This document shows, one piece after another, positions 35,468 to 45,482 of a stretch of 64,000 nucleotides of DNA (within the stretch, counting starts at the first letter, position 1; the number at the start of each line of letters is the position of its first letter). The stretch is from the NCBI GenBank assembly GCA_964422295.1, contig CAYRAM010000004.1:84120-148119 (forward strand), read 5' to 3'. Source of the stretch: UBA12191 sp964422295. Lineage in GTDB: Bacteria; Planctomycetota; UBA8108; UBA1146. Position numbers and translations under genes: made by a program. Under the pieces are notes generated by a model. The model saw nothing but the letters and a program-made list of their open reading frames with translations. It was not told the DNA's origin and did not search any database.

Positions 35468-36106
35468 ATGGCTGAGAAGCCTTTTTTCAACGCAAGAAAC
35501 GGGTGGAAGAAGGCGGTCGATTCACTCCTCGAAGAAGAACCCGCTTTTGAACGAGTCATACGCGCAAACCGGGGACATCAACTCACCATCCACAGAACAC
35601 GGTCTGTCTACGAGTATCTGTTGAGGGCGATCATTTACCAACAGATCACCGGTTCCGCCGCGAGAACAATCCACCGTCAATTATTGCAACTGTTTCCGGG
35701 GGGACGTCCCAACTCGGAACGGTTGCTGAAGATGACTTCGGAGCAAATACGCTCTGCGGGATTGTCACGACCCAAAATGTTGGCGATCCAGGATCTGTCG
35801 AAATTTCACAAAGAAGGTCGGCTTCCCGGTTTTGCAAAATTGTCTACCTGGGATGAAGAAACCGTCATCGATCGATTGACCGAAGTCCATGGCATCGGGC
35901 GTTGGACCGTTCAGATGCTGCTGATCTTTCAGTTGGCAAGGCCGGATGTACTCCCCTCCAACGACCTGGGAGTGCGCAAGGGAGCCACCATCATTCTGGG
36001 AAAACGACGTGAAATGACTGTCCCCGAACTGGAAAAACGTGCGCAGCGCTGGGCACCCTACCGTTCCATCGCCAGTTGGTACTGCTGGAGAGCCACCGAG
36101 CTCTAA
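35468..36106 (+). CDS. DNA-3-methyladenine glycosylase II (AlkA-type, HhH-GPD)
   Basis: 212 residues from ATG 35468 with GAGGG upstream. The helical HhH-GPD core is evident: YEYLLRAIIYQQITGSAA, the hairpin LTEVHGIGRWTVQMLLIF, and the catalytic Asp in VLPSNDLGVRKG. The length fits single-core alkylpurine glycosylases rather than full E. coli AlkA. It excises alkylated purines in base-excision repair. It lies 36 nt after the sulfatase stop on the same strand, with no functional link apparent. Confidence 0.9.
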   Translation: MAEKPFFNARNGWKKAVDSLLEEEPAFERVIRANRGHQLTIHRTRSVYEYLLRAIIYQQITGSAARTIHRQLLQLFPGGRPNSERLLKMTSEQIRSAGLSRPKMLAIQDLSKFHKEGRLPGFAKLSTWDEETVIDRLTEVHGIGRWTVQMLLIFQLARPDVLPSNDLGVRKGATIILGKRREMTVPELEKRAQRWAPYRSIASWYCWRATEL

Positions 36107-36116
36107 ATATGATCTC

Positions 36117-39100
36117 CTACTGGCGCTTCTCCACGCTGGCCAATCGGTGAACCGTGAAGTGTATGAAGGATGACTTGTCACCCAATTCACCGAACTGCAG
36201 ATCCCATTCGAGATGCATCTGCATCGCCGGCTGCATCCCTTCAATCGTCAGGTGCACAGTCCTGGTATCGTTCGAGAGAACTGCTGACGAAACCGGCAGT
36301 CGAGTGACTCCCTCACTTCCATCGCTGAGATTCAGGCGCGGCGAACCGTAGTTGCTGCTGTAGCGATAGTTCCAGCCTTGAAGTTGGAATGCTCCTGCGA
36401 GAGCGTCTTCAGGTGTGGTGATGGCTTCACTGAACTCCACGATCAGCCCTGAATCGACCGCCTGGATCTGCATTGGCAATGGAATCGGTGCTCCCGTTTT
36501 TGTCACGCGATAAAATCCCCCTGGATCGGTTTTATCTGAGGACCATCCGAAGAGTCCGCAAAGATACAAACTGCCATCAGGATGGAATCGTCCGCGCATC
36601 GCCCCAGTGGGAATCTCGATGGAAAGCGGAACGAATGCTCCTTGGTGCTCCCCATCGACCTCGTCTTCAAGAATCAAATAAACTTCACCCGTACCATAGG
36701 AGATCCCCAACAACTTTCCTGACAACTCTCCCCACACCCCCTGAGGGATTCGAAATTGTGCCGAAGGAGATCGATCCACCGTCGGATGGATCCACAGCAG
36801 CGGTGCATCGTATGGCCCGCCTACTTCCATCTCCCCAGAGAGCATGATGCCGCTCCAATGGTTCCCGTGAAAAGAACCGCGGGTGATACGGTTGATGCGA
36901 TTCGCAGGCATCCAGTGCCCCTCCTGATCGGAGCCCCAGAAGACCTCTCCCGAATCGACACCGACTCCATTGGGAGCCCTGAATCCCGAAGCGATGATCT
37001 TGGAAGCACTGCCATCACTCTCGACTTCAATCAGGGTTCCATGTTGTGGATGCAGGGGAAGCTTGGCGTGGCGAGCTGCTTTCAGGTAGTACAGTTTTCC
37101 ATCAGGTCCCTCCTGCAAACCAACCGCAGGCTCGTGAAAGTGCGGTGAATTCATCGGATCGACATTGAAACCCCGATAAAGATCGGTCTCCCCATCGCCA
37201 TTGGTGTCGATCAATTCGGTGATTTGATCCCTGCCCATCACCAGAATCTGTTCGCCATCACCCTGGTCACGGGTCAACAATCCCAAAGGTTGACTGAGTC
37301 CGCTGGCAATTCTCTGCCACTGAAGGTCACCAAGTTTTTCGTCGAGTCCGTCCACTTTCCAGACATCCCCGCTCCATGTGGAGATCACCGCACTTTGACC
37401 GCCGGAAAGAAAATCGAAATCTCCAAAACGCATCCATGAGTTCCAGGGGTTTTCGTGAGGCCAACTGATCCGGTCGATCCGAAAGGGCTGAACCGGCTTT
37501 ACTGATTCGTTCGGTGCAAGCGTGTCGATAAACTCGGAGATTCTCGAGATGGGACCCCACCACTGCTGAAGTTTCACACGCCTCTCCTCCGGACCGGAGG
37601 TCAAAACGATTCGAACTTCATCCGCATCCGCCTCCCAGTGTGCTTTTTCCACCTCCCCCGACAACGCCATCGCCTCCACCAGTGGCTCACCTGAGCGGGA
37701 AGCCACCGCCCGGATATCTTCTTCCTCCAATGCACCCCGGTGGAATCGTAGGCCATCGATGTAGCCGCTGAACCAAGGATCTGCCGGGAAGTTTTCTGCA
37801 GTGAAGCCGATGGTGGTGACGGTATCGGTCGCCTCTTCTTCCGGTTCCAGGATGCCATCGGCATCCTCTTTACCGTCGATGTAGGTGACGACTCTTGAAT
37901 CCGCAGCACTCCAGGAGAAAGCAACATGATGCCATTGGCCATCTGAAATCGTTCGCTCTCCCTCGATGACTCCGACCCAACCGATGTCAAAACAAAGTCG
38001 GCCCCCCCGGACGAAGAAGGTCTTGCCCCCATGAATCCAGGGACCTCTTTCCCGTGTCTGGGAAAAGATGGACCCATCTTTGGTGGTACAGATCCAGGCT
38101 GAAAAGGTGAAGTCGCTGTCAAAGAGTTCTTCTCCCGGTGAACGCAGCCAACGTGCTTTCCCGGTCCCATCAAAATCGAGCGCCCTGCCGTTGACCCCCC
38201 TGCGCCAAGTCACCCCATCGAGGAGCAGGTCCCTTTCCCCATCGATGACACTCTGCATCCGTTCACCAGTGCTCTCATCACAATTCCAACCGGCAAAGGG
38301 TTTCACCTGGCGATCCTCTTCGACCACCAAAATCGTCCCCTCCAGTGGCGCAGGAAAACCGACTGCAGCGCTACTAGAATCGAGAGCCATGACTTTGCGT
38401 CCCGATCCCAATTGCAAATCCCGGTGTGAAGACAACGATCCGGATGCCAATTGAATCTCGATCTCTTCACCGGATCTGCCCGTGTTGAAATCCAACTCCC
38501 CCGCAAGTTCGATCGTTTCAGCGTACAGTCGCGGCGAATTCCCTTTCATCCATGTCTCCCCCATCGGTGAGGGGTTGATCAGATAAACCCTGCCACGCAA
38601 TGTCTCGAACTGGCGGAGGGGAGGGTCTTCTTCAAACTGGCAGATGTAGAGATGGCAGTAAACGTCAGCAGAGGAGGGAGGAACCTGCAAGACCAAGCGC
38701 TCCTCATCGATGTTGAATCGCACATTCGTTGGATTTTCAAATCCCAATAAAAAACCAGATCCATCTTTGAATTTTACAATCCAGGGATCCCCTTTTTGTT
38801 TTGCCGCTTCCAATGTGGCACCCGAGGGCAAATCCATGATGGATAACTGCAACCCGGATGAGACTTTTTGCAGATGGATTGAACGCTTCCAAAAATCGGA
38901 TCCCGATTCCCTGAGAGCCGCCATCCGTTCAAAAACCATGGCATCCCCGAAGGAATAGTGCAGAAGGATTCCCTGGCGATCCCTTTGCAATCCGCGCCAA
39001 CGACCCTGCCCTTCCGGAAAGGGGCCGAAGGGGACTTCGCGAGGATCATCGAAACTGCCTTTCAGGTGGGTCACCCCTGGTCCCGAAGGATTCTTCCAGA

Positions 39101-39425
39101 TCGCTTCTCCAGATATTTTCGGCCAAGTCCCATGAGGGCCATCGTAGACGATCCCCGACAACTCGACAAAATCGCCCTCCCAAACCGCTGCCCATCGAAG
39201 TTCGGCGGTGTCGAAGAGAGCAGCCCTCTCTCCTCCTGCCGTCAGCGGGATCGCAATCCCCTTACAGGCGATGTTGTCGGCGGAGACTTCGATGGCGGCA
39301 GAGAGGAAGGGTCCGTAATCCATCTCCTCCCAGGGGCCATCCTGTGCTGCAGTAGAAGTGGATTTCAACGCCAGCAGTGAAAGAAACACGCCCAGCATCG
39401 CAATGTTACGCAAAAGGTCACCCAT
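36117..39425 (-). CDS. Secreted DUF6797 / LamG / beta-propeller protein
   Basis: 1102 residues from ATG 39425, with GAGGAG 5 nt upstream; the frame continues further upstream without a site. Order: signal peptide (IAMLGVFLSLLALKSTSTAA); DUF6797-type N-terminal region (about 30-250: WEEMDYGPFLSAAIEVS, GDFVELSGIVYDGPHGTWP); a laminin-G-like domain (about 395-560: FDGTGKARWLRSPGEELF, DGQWHHVAFSW); and a glucose/sorbosone-dehydrogenase-like propeller (about 640-990: RFGDFDFLSGGQSAVISTW, GRFHPDGSLYLCGLFGW). A C-terminal beta-sandwich follows. The architecture is common in Planctomycetes and Verrucomicrobia and is linked to polysaccharide or sugar metabolism, but no activity is established. Confidence 0.83.
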   Translation of the reverse strand: MGDLLRNIAMLGVFLSLLALKSTSTAAQDGPWEEMDYGPFLSAAIEVSADNIACKGIAIPLTAGGERAALFDTAELRWAAVWEGDFVELSGIVYDGPHGTWPKISGEAIWKNPSGPGVTHLKGSFDDPREVPFGPFPEGQGRWRGLQRDRQGILLHYSFGDAMVFERMAALRESGSDFWKRSIHLQKVSSGLQLSIMDLPSGATLEAAKQKGDPWIVKFKDGSGFLLGFENPTNVRFNIDEERLVLQVPPSSADVYCHLYICQFEEDPPLRQFETLRGRVYLINPSPMGETWMKGNSPRLYAETIELAGELDFNTGRSGEEIEIQLASGSLSSHRDLQLGSGRKVMALDSSSAAVGFPAPLEGTILVVEEDRQVKPFAGWNCDESTGERMQSVIDGERDLLLDGVTWRRGVNGRALDFDGTGKARWLRSPGEELFDSDFTFSAWICTTKDGSIFSQTRERGPWIHGGKTFFVRGGRLCFDIGWVGVIEGERTISDGQWHHVAFSWSAADSRVVTYIDGKEDADGILEPEEEATDTVTTIGFTAENFPADPWFSGYIDGLRFHRGALEEEDIRAVASRSGEPLVEAMALSGEVEKAHWEADADEVRIVLTSGPEERRVKLQQWWGPISRISEFIDTLAPNESVKPVQPFRIDRISWPHENPWNSWMRFGDFDFLSGGQSAVISTWSGDVWKVDGLDEKLGDLQWQRIASGLSQPLGLLTRDQGDGEQILVMGRDQITELIDTNGDGETDLYRGFNVDPMNSPHFHEPAVGLQEGPDGKLYYLKAARHAKLPLHPQHGTLIEVESDGSASKIIASGFRAPNGVGVDSGEVFWGSDQEGHWMPANRINRITRGSFHGNHWSGIMLSGEMEVGGPYDAPLLWIHPTVDRSPSAQFRIPQGVWGELSGKLLGISYGTGEVYLILEDEVDGEHQGAFVPLSIEIPTGAMRGRFHPDGSLYLCGLFGWSSDKTDPGGFYRVTKTGAPIPLPMQIQAVDSGLIVEFSEAITTPEDALAGAFQLQGWNYRYSSNYGSPRLNLSDGSEGVTRLPVSSAVLSNDTRTVHLTIEGMQPAMQMHLEWDLQFGELGDKSSFIHFTVHRLASVEKRQ

Positions 39426-39597
39426 CGCCGCTCCTCTGTTTTTGCTTGGAAAACACCGCTCGGGGAAGTCCTCCGTGATTGTAGATCCTCCCATGCCGGG
39501 GATCGAGGCTGCCGGGGATCGAGTCTGGATTCGGCATCGGTGGCCGGAGGTATCCTCCATGGGGTAACTTGGGGTCAGGCAGAGGAGAGGAATCCAC

Positions 39598-40977
39598 ATG
39601 GATCACCGCACCGAAAATGACACCATGGGAGAAATCGAAGTTCCCGCTGATCGTCTCTGGGGGGCACAGACCCAAAGATCGCTGCAGAACTTCCGCATCG
39701 GATCCGAGCGGATGCGCCGACCGATGATTCGTGCGATGGGTCTCGTCAAACAGGCCGCTGCCAGGGTGAACTCAAAGTTGGGGGGGATTCCCGATGACAT
39801 CGGCAAGGCCATCGACAGTGCCGCCGATGAAGTCATTCGCGGCGATCTCGACGATCATTTCCCCTTGGTCGTTTACCAGACCGGGTCGGGAACCCAGACG
39901 AACATGAATTGCAACGAAGTCATCGCCAACAGGGCAAATCAGTCCCTGGGTGAGCCTTTGGGAAGCAAGAATCCGGTCCACCCCAATGACCACGTCAACC
40001 ACGCCCAGAGCACCAATGATTGTTTCCCCACCGCCATCCATGTGGCGTGTGCATCCGAGTGCCATGATCGCTTGTTGCCAGCGATAGAAGCACTGCGCTC
40101 ATGTTTCCTTGAACTTGCAGACAAATACTCCGGCGTCGTCAAGATCGGCAGAACCCATCTGCAGGATGCTACTCCGCTCACTCTCGGCCAGGAGATCGGT
40201 GGCTGGGCAGATCAATTGCGCATCGGTGAACACCAGATCAAAGCTGCCCTCGAACTGGTCTACGAACTTCCCATCGGTGGCACCGCCGTTGGAACAGGGC
40301 TGAACACCCGTGAGGGATATTCGGAGATGGTGCCACAGGTCCTGTCGGGAACCACTGGCATCCCCTTCGTCGCCGCTCCAGACAAGTTCGCCCAACTGGG
40401 CGGCAAAGAGGCATTGGTTGCCCTGTCCGGATCTCTCAAAACTGTCGCCACAGCCCTCCACAAGATCGCCAACGATGTGCGCTGGCTTGCCAGTGGTCCA
40501 CGCTGCGGCATCGGTGAGATCACCATTCCCGCAAATGAACCGGGATCCTCGATCATGCCAGGCAAAGTCAATCCGACCCAATCTGAGGCGATGACGATGG
40601 TCTGCGCCCGTGTGATCGGTAACGACAGTGCCATCGGCTTCAGTGGTGCCCTTGGGAACTTTGAGTTGAATGTCTACATGCCGGTGATCGGAGATTGCGT
40701 CCTGCAATCAATCGATCTTCTCTCCGCGGCGATGGAATCTTTCAGGGAAAATTGTGCCGAAGGGATCGAGCCGGTACAGGATCGAATAGACGAATTGCTC
40801 CACCGGTCGCTGATGCTCGTCACCGCTTTGAATCCTCATATCGGATACGACAATGCTGCAGATGTTGCGAAGACCGCCCACGCCGAGGGCAAGACTCTTC
40901 GCGAAGTCGCCATCGAAAAGGGCTACTGTACCGGTGCACAATTCGATGAATGGGTCGTTCCCTCTGAGATGGTCTAG
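39598..40977 (+). CDS. fumC: Class II fumarate hydratase FumC
   Basis: 459 residues from ATG 39598, with AGAGGA 6 nt upstream. Family signatures are complete: VYQTGSGTQTNMNCNEV, NDHVNHAQSTNDCFPTAIH, GRTHLQDATPLTLGQE, the catalytic-loop GSSIMPGKVNPTQSE, and the C-terminal YDNAADVAKTAHAEGKTL. It interconverts fumarate and malate in the citric acid cycle as an iron-free homotetramer. Its TAG stop overlaps the stop of the convergent ferritin-like gene by 4 nt. Confidence 0.97.
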   Translation: MDHRTENDTMGEIEVPADRLWGAQTQRSLQNFRIGSERMRRPMIRAMGLVKQAAARVNSKLGGIPDDIGKAIDSAADEVIRGDLDDHFPLVVYQTGSGTQTNMNCNEVIANRANQSLGEPLGSKNPVHPNDHVNHAQSTNDCFPTAIHVACASECHDRLLPAIEALRSCFLELADKYSGVVKIGRTHLQDATPLTLGQEIGGWADQLRIGEHQIKAALELVYELPIGGTAVGTGLNTREGYSEMVPQVLSGTTGIPFVAAPDKFAQLGGKEALVALSGSLKTVATALHKIANDVRWLASGPRCGIGEITIPANEPGSSIMPGKVNPTQSEAMTMVCARVIGNDSAIGFSGALGNFELNVYMPVIGDCVLQSIDLLSAAMESFRENCAEGIEPVQDRIDELLHRSLMLVTALNPHIGYDNAADVAKTAHAEGKTLREVAIEKGYCTGAQFDEWVVPSEMV

Positions 40978-41420
40978 CGGTTTTCGAACTCGAAGAGGTA
41001 GCCCTGGAAGAGTCTCAAATGCTCTTCTTCATCGGCCAGCAGAGTGACGCAAACATCCTCGGTTACAGGGTCATCTTCGCACATCTTGATGATCTTTTTG
41101 TACTGGGAGATGGCCGCTTCCTCGTTGTCGATGACACCTTTGATCACTGCGACCACATCGGTCGCCTCACTGTTGGGCTGCATCGATTGCTGAGCAGCTG
41201 AAAAACTCATGCTTCCGGGAATCGTACCGCCGAGAATGTGAATCCTTCTGGCAAGGGTCTGGGCATGCTGAATCTCTTCCATAACATCTGCCGCCAATGC
41301 CTGCTTGATCGGCTCCGCCTGAACCCCCACCAGATTGGTGGAAGCGGAGAGGTAATTCATGGTGGTTTCAAGTTCCATCCAGTAGGCACGGATCAGCTCA
41401 TCGATGATGTTCTCGCTCAT
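40974..41420 (-). CDS. Ferritin-like diiron protein
   Basis: 148 residues from ATG 41420. A four-helix bundle with diiron ligands: Glu in AYWMELETTMNY, Glu and His in VMEEIQHAQTLARRIH, Glu in IDNEEAAISQYKKI, and Glu and His in LADEEEHLRLFQGY. It resembles ferritin-like or bacterioferritin-type proteins without a clear heme Met. Likely roles are iron storage or oxidative-stress protection. It is convergent with fumC and downstream of the leuS terminator region. Confidence 0.85.
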   Translation of the reverse strand: MSENIIDELIRAYWMELETTMNYLSASTNLVGVQAEPIKQALAADVMEEIQHAQTLARRIHILGGTIPGSMSFSAAQQSMQPNSEATDVVAVIKGVIDNEEAAISQYKKIIKMCEDDPVTEDVCVTLLADEEEHLRLFQGYLFEFENR

Positions 41421-41489
41421 TTGGAATTCCCTTCTCCATCCTCAGTGATGAGTTCCAAGGCATCGCAGCCGGGAAACTCTTCTCCGATC

Positions 41490-41528
41490 AAAAAAAGCGA
41501 CCGAGGCGCCAGTCGGCAGCCTCGGTCG
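41490..41528 (-). terminator. Rho-independent terminator downstream of leuS
   Basis: A 10-bp stem (CGACCGAGGC 41498-41507 with GCCTCGGTCG 41519-41528), 11-nt loop, followed on the minus strand by C and a run of seven T residues. It lies about 108 nt after the leuS stop and before the ferritin-like gene. Confidence 0.85.
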
Positions 41529-41635
41529 TTCCTGAAGACCCGGCCCTGAAGCCGTCTGTTCAAGTTTATGGGGACTCTTTGGCACGCAAGCACCATGAGC
41601 CCCAGGAACCGCATTGAGAAACTTCCCGGTAAGGT

Positions 41636-44050
41636 TTATCCCTTGACGACGAGGTTGACCATTCTTCCGGGGATCCAGACAAACTTTGCCAGTTCCTTGC
41701 CTTCTGTGTACTCCTGAACTCGAGCGTCGGCAAGGACCCGTTGACGAATCTCTTCTTCCGAAATATCTGCGGCAACTTCGATCCGGGTTCGGACCTTGCC
41801 ATTGATTTGCACTGGAACCTCAACGGAATCGACCACAAGCCACTTTTCCTGCGCTTGTGGATAAGTCTCCCACATCAACGATTCGCTGTGTCCCAATTTT
41901 ACCCACAACTCCTCTGCCAAATGCGGAGCATACGGGGCCAACAGCAGACAGAAAGGCTCCAAAATCTCCCTGGGCCGATCATCTGAAGCGGTGACCTCGT
42001 TGACAAAGGTCATCATCTGTGAGATCGCCGTATTGAAGGCAAGGCACTCTGTATCGTTATCGACTTTGGAGATGGTTCTGTGCAACAAACGCAACTGGTC
42101 GTCGGAAGCAGGAGTTTCAAAATTTCTCAACTGGTCATCTTCATCGAAGAAGAGGCGCCAAACTCGATCGAGAAATCTCCTCGCACCCATTAGCCCACCG
42201 GTGGACCAAGGCTTATCCGCCTCGATCGGGCCCATGAACATTTCATATACCCTTAGAGAATCTGCCCCCTGCTCTGCGATGACGTCCAAGGGATCGACGA
42301 CATTGCCAAACCTCTTCGACATCTTGCGGTGGTCTTCACCGAGGATCATCCCCTGATTCACCAGTTTGGCGTACGGCTCCTCGACGGGACACACGCCAAT
42401 GTCGTGGAGAAACTTGGTCCAAAATCTGGAGTAAAGCAAATGGCCCACTGCGTGCTCTGCTCCTCCCAGATACAGGTCCACCGGCATCCACAGGCGAGCC
42501 TTTTCCGGATCGACCAATGCCTGATCATTTTTGGGATCGATAAAGCGCAGGAAGTAGGCACTCGATCCTGCACTCCCAGGCATCGTATCGAGCTCACGGG
42601 TTGCGGCTTTCCCCGTATTGGGAACTTCGGTGGCTACCCACTCCTGCGCCCGGGCCAAGGGGGACTTCCCGGTTCCGGTGGGAGCAAAGTCATCGAGGTG
42701 TGGCAACTCCAGGGGCAATGCCGATTCGGGGAGAGGATGGGCGACACCGTCTTCATCGTAGACGACCGGAACTGGCTCTCCCCAGTATCTCTGGCGGGCA
42801 AAGATCCAATCTCGCAGTCGATAGCGAATCACCGCGTGTCCGAGATCATTCTCTTCGAGCCAGGAAGTCATGCGGGTGATCGCCTCGTCCTTGCTCAATC
42901 CATCGAGGAAGTCGCTGTTGACCATGGTTCCATCTCCGGACCAGGCCTCCTCCTCGACATGGCCCCCGCTGACGACCTCGACGATGGGCAATCCGAAATT
43001 TTTGGCGAAATCCCAATCCCTCTGGTCGTGGCCAGGAACACACATGATGGCTCCGGTTCCGTAGCCCATGAGCACGTAGTCGGCGATCCAGATCTGCAGT
43101 TTTTCGCCATTGCAGGGATGGAGGGCATAAGCCCCGGTGAAGACTCCACTCTTGCCCGCTTCGGTACCTGATCGCTCAATGTCACTTTTTCTGGCCGCCT
43201 CTTCACGATATTGGTCGACCGCTTCCTTCTGAGCAGCGGCGGTCACGTCATCGACGAGCGGGTGCTCCGGTGACAAGACGCAGAAGGTCGCACCGAACAA
43301 GGTATCGGGGCGAGTCGTGAAGATCTCCAGTGAATGCTCCGAATCCTCGATGGCAAAGCGGGCATCCGCACCTTCCGAGCGACCGATACGATCGCGCTGC
43401 ATCGATTTGATCGATTCGGGAAAGTCGATGTCGTCGAGACCGTCCAACAAGCGATCGGCGTATGCGGTGATGCGCAGCATCCACTGCTTCATTGGCTGGC
43501 GAATCACTTCGTGACCGCCGCGTTCACTTTTTCCGTCGATCACTTCATCATTCGCAAGGACCGTTCCCAAATCCGGACACCAGTTGACCATCGCTTCTTC
43601 CTGATAGGCGAGATTGTGCTCCAGCAATTTGAGGAAGATCCATTGGGTCCAGTGGTAGTAGGAAGGATCACAGGTCGAAAACTCCCGCTCCCAATCGTAG
43701 GAGTACCCCATCGCTCTCAATTGTCGACTGAAGGTGTCGATGTTCTCACGGGTTGAGGTCTCGGGGTGGACTCCCTTCTCGATGGCGTACTGCTCTGCGG
43801 GGAGGCCGAAGGCGTCGAAGCCCATCGGATGAAGAACGTCGAAGCCCTTCATGCGCTTGTGACGGGCAACGATGTCAGTGGCGGTGTAGCCCTCGGTATG
43901 TCCGACATGAAGCCCGCTACCCGATGGATAGGGGAACATGTCGAGAACGTAGTACTTGGGCAGATCGGGACGGTCACCGGCCCTGAACAGGTCGTGTTGA
44001 CTCCAGTGCGCTTGCCAGCGCGGCTCGATCTCCTGAGGGTTGTACGGCAT
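41636..44050 (-). CDS. leuS: Leucyl-tRNA synthetase LeuS
   Basis: 804 residues from ATG 44050. The class I signatures are present: HIGH-type PYPSGSGLHVGHTEGY and KMSKS-type DHRKMSKRFGNVVD. The editing (CP1) domain shows FTTRPDTLFGATFCVLSPEH and YGTGAIMCVPGHDQRDW with the conserved Asp and Thr residues. The length is slightly below the usual bacterial 820-860. The C-terminal tRNA-binding domain ends VQEYTEGKELAKFVWIPGR. The ribosome binding site is weak (GAGAAT). It is an essential cytoplasmic enzyme. Confidence 0.98.
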   Translation of the reverse strand: MPYNPQEIEPRWQAHWSQHDLFRAGDRPDLPKYYVLDMFPYPSGSGLHVGHTEGYTATDIVARHKRMKGFDVLHPMGFDAFGLPAEQYAIEKGVHPETSTRENIDTFSRQLRAMGYSYDWEREFSTCDPSYYHWTQWIFLKLLEHNLAYQEEAMVNWCPDLGTVLANDEVIDGKSERGGHEVIRQPMKQWMLRITAYADRLLDGLDDIDFPESIKSMQRDRIGRSEGADARFAIEDSEHSLEIFTTRPDTLFGATFCVLSPEHPLVDDVTAAAQKEAVDQYREEAARKSDIERSGTEAGKSGVFTGAYALHPCNGEKLQIWIADYVLMGYGTGAIMCVPGHDQRDWDFAKNFGLPIVEVVSGGHVEEEAWSGDGTMVNSDFLDGLSKDEAITRMTSWLEENDLGHAVIRYRLRDWIFARQRYWGEPVPVVYDEDGVAHPLPESALPLELPHLDDFAPTGTGKSPLARAQEWVATEVPNTGKAATRELDTMPGSAGSSAYFLRFIDPKNDQALVDPEKARLWMPVDLYLGGAEHAVGHLLYSRFWTKFLHDIGVCPVEEPYAKLVNQGMILGEDHRKMSKRFGNVVDPLDVIAEQGADSLRVYEMFMGPIEADKPWSTGGLMGARRFLDRVWRLFFDEDDQLRNFETPASDDQLRLLHRTISKVDNDTECLAFNTAISQMMTFVNEVTASDDRPREILEPFCLLLAPYAPHLAEELWVKLGHSESLMWETYPQAQEKWLVVDSVEVPVQINGKVRTRIEVAADISEEEIRQRVLADARVQEYTEGKELAKFVWIPGRMVNLVVKG

Positions 44051-44142
44051 CGTAGATTCTCACCCGTTTACTGAAACTGTAGTTTCGAACTGTGTAACGT
44101 GGCCTTGATCTTAATCAGGGCTGTCGGTCTTCACCACCTCGA

Positions 44143-44185
44143 CACAAACAAAACTGTCCCGGGATTTTGCAAAATCCCGGGACAG
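44143..44185 (-). terminator. Palindromic terminator of the EF-hand gene
   Basis: A perfect 32-nt palindrome (44154-44185; each arm CTGTCCCGGGATTTTG) folds into a long GC-rich stem with an AT loop. It is followed on the minus strand by TTTTGTTTGTG and lies 25 nt after the stop at 44210. Confidence 0.85.
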
Positions 44186-44209
44186 CAACTCTTCGGTTCT
44201 GAGATCAGG

Positions 44210-45379
44210 TTACAGCGGTAGCGGACGAACTCCGGGTTTCGGCTGTTCACCATCCGGCTTCGGCTGATCACCACCTGGCTGAGGACGAGGACGTCTGCGC
44301 TCAGGGCGAGGATTGTCCCCTTCGCCACCTCCAGGGCGTCCACCCCTTCTGCGGCGATTGAGTTCAGATTCGTCGATCACTCCGTCACCATTGGCATCGA
44401 GGGGCTTGAGACGCTCTTGCATCCCTTCGTCGATCTCATCGAGATCGATCACTCCGTTGCCATTGCGATCGAGGCGCTCGATCAGGCCCTGGCCTCCACG
44501 ACCATCGCGACGACGGGGACGATCCCCTTCTCCTTCGCCGCCCTGACCGCCGCCGGGTCTGCTTCCTCCACCGAGATGGCCTTCCAACTCTTCAGGAGTG
44601 ATCACCCCATCGCCATTGGTATCTGCGGGACCAAGTCTGCGACCCCAACCTTCGGGAAGTTCGTCTTTGTCGATCACCCCATTCCCGTTGCGGTCCAGAC
44701 GCTCGATCAGGCCACGTCCGCGATCGCCGGGTCTGCGGCGGGGACGCTCGCCATCCCCTTCACCCCCCTCAGGACCCGGGCGACGTCCGCCACCCATCAA
44801 TCCTTCCAATTCTTCAGGGGAGATGACTCCATCGCCATTGGTGTCAGCGGGGCCGATTCTTTCGCCCCAGCCTTCCGGGACCTCATCTTTGTCGATGACG
44901 CCGTTGCCGTTGCGGTCGAGGCGCTCAATCAGATCCTTGACACGGTCTGTATTGCCGCGACGACGAGGACGCTCCCCATCACCACCGCCATTGCCACCGG
45001 ATCCGCCACCCTGCTGTCCTCCACCGAGGAGTCCATCCAGTTCTTCGCGGGTGATGATGCCGTCACCGTTGGTATCTGCACCACCGATCCTGCGACCGAT
45101 GCGTCCGGCACCTTCCAACTCTTCTTTGTCGATCACTCCATCGCCATTGCGATCGAGGCGCTCGATGAGTCCGCCTCTGCCAGGCCTGCGCTCCGGCGGC
45201 GCGGGGGGAACCGGGGGTGCTGGAGGATTATCGGGGCGGACCACCGGTGGCTTGGGCTGATCGCCCCCCGGTGGTGGCGTGGGATGATCTCCCCCCGGTG
45301 CCGGTGTTGGATCCTGGGCGGAAATCATGCCCATCGGCATGAGCAGTATCAGACCGAGAAGGAGTAAAGTCTGTTTCAT
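44210..45379 (-). CDS. Secreted protein with eight EF-hands in four repeats
   Basis: 389 residues from ATG 45379. A signal peptide (LLLLGLILLMPMGMISAQ) is followed by a Pro-rich linker (about 22-65). Four repeat units of 74-79 residues start at about 71, 150, 224 and 299. Each unit has two EF-hand loops (for example DRNGNGVIDKDE and DTNGDGVITPEE) and a Gly/Arg-rich spacer (GGGEGDNPRP, GERPRRR). Pro/Arg-rich C-terminal tail. It should bind up to eight Ca2+ outside the cytoplasm; no enzymatic domain is present. The repeats are alike in DNA sequence too, so they arose by tandem duplication. It has a strong terminator. Confidence 0.88.
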   Translation of the reverse strand: MKQTLLLLGLILLMPMGMISAQDPTPAPGGDHPTPPPGGDQPKPPVVRPDNPPAPPVPPAPPERRPGRGGLIERLDRNGDGVIDKEELEGAGRIGRRIGGADTNGDGIITREELDGLLGGGQQGGGSGGNGGGDGERPRRRGNTDRVKDLIERLDRNGNGVIDKDEVPEGWGERIGPADTNGDGVISPEELEGLMGGGRRPGPEGGEGDGERPRRRPGDRGRGLIERLDRNGNGVIDKDELPEGWGRRLGPADTNGDGVITPEELEGHLGGGSRPGGGQGGEGEGDRPRRRDGRGGQGLIERLDRNGNGVIDLDEIDEGMQERLKPLDANGDGVIDESELNRRRRGGRPGGGEGDNPRPERRRPRPQPGGDQPKPDGEQPKPGVRPLPL

Positions 45380-45443
45380 GGGAGTCGCTGCCTTTCAATT
45401 TCTAATTTAACAGGTTTGAAAGCCCTGTGCTGACTGCACCACT

Positions 45444-45482
45444 CTGAGAGTACGGACTGAGAGTACGGACTGAGAGTACGAA
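45444..45482. repeat. 13-bp tandem repeat, three copies
   Basis: Units CTGAGAGTACGGA at 45444-45456 and 45457-45469, and CTGAGAGTACGAA at 45470-45482. Two units recur at 45612-45637 as part of the 55-bp duplicate after the gap. No function is evident. Confidence 0.85.

Noticed and set aside
40974..40977. CTAG overlap of the fumC and ferritin-like stop codons as a regulatory feature
   Set aside because: A four-base convergent stop overlap is common by chance and has no further support.
44417..45367. Plus-strand frames of 220-316 codons opposite the EF-hand gene
   Set aside because: The repetitive, biased composition of the EF-hand repeats keeps several frames open; the translations are low-complexity and without domain signals.
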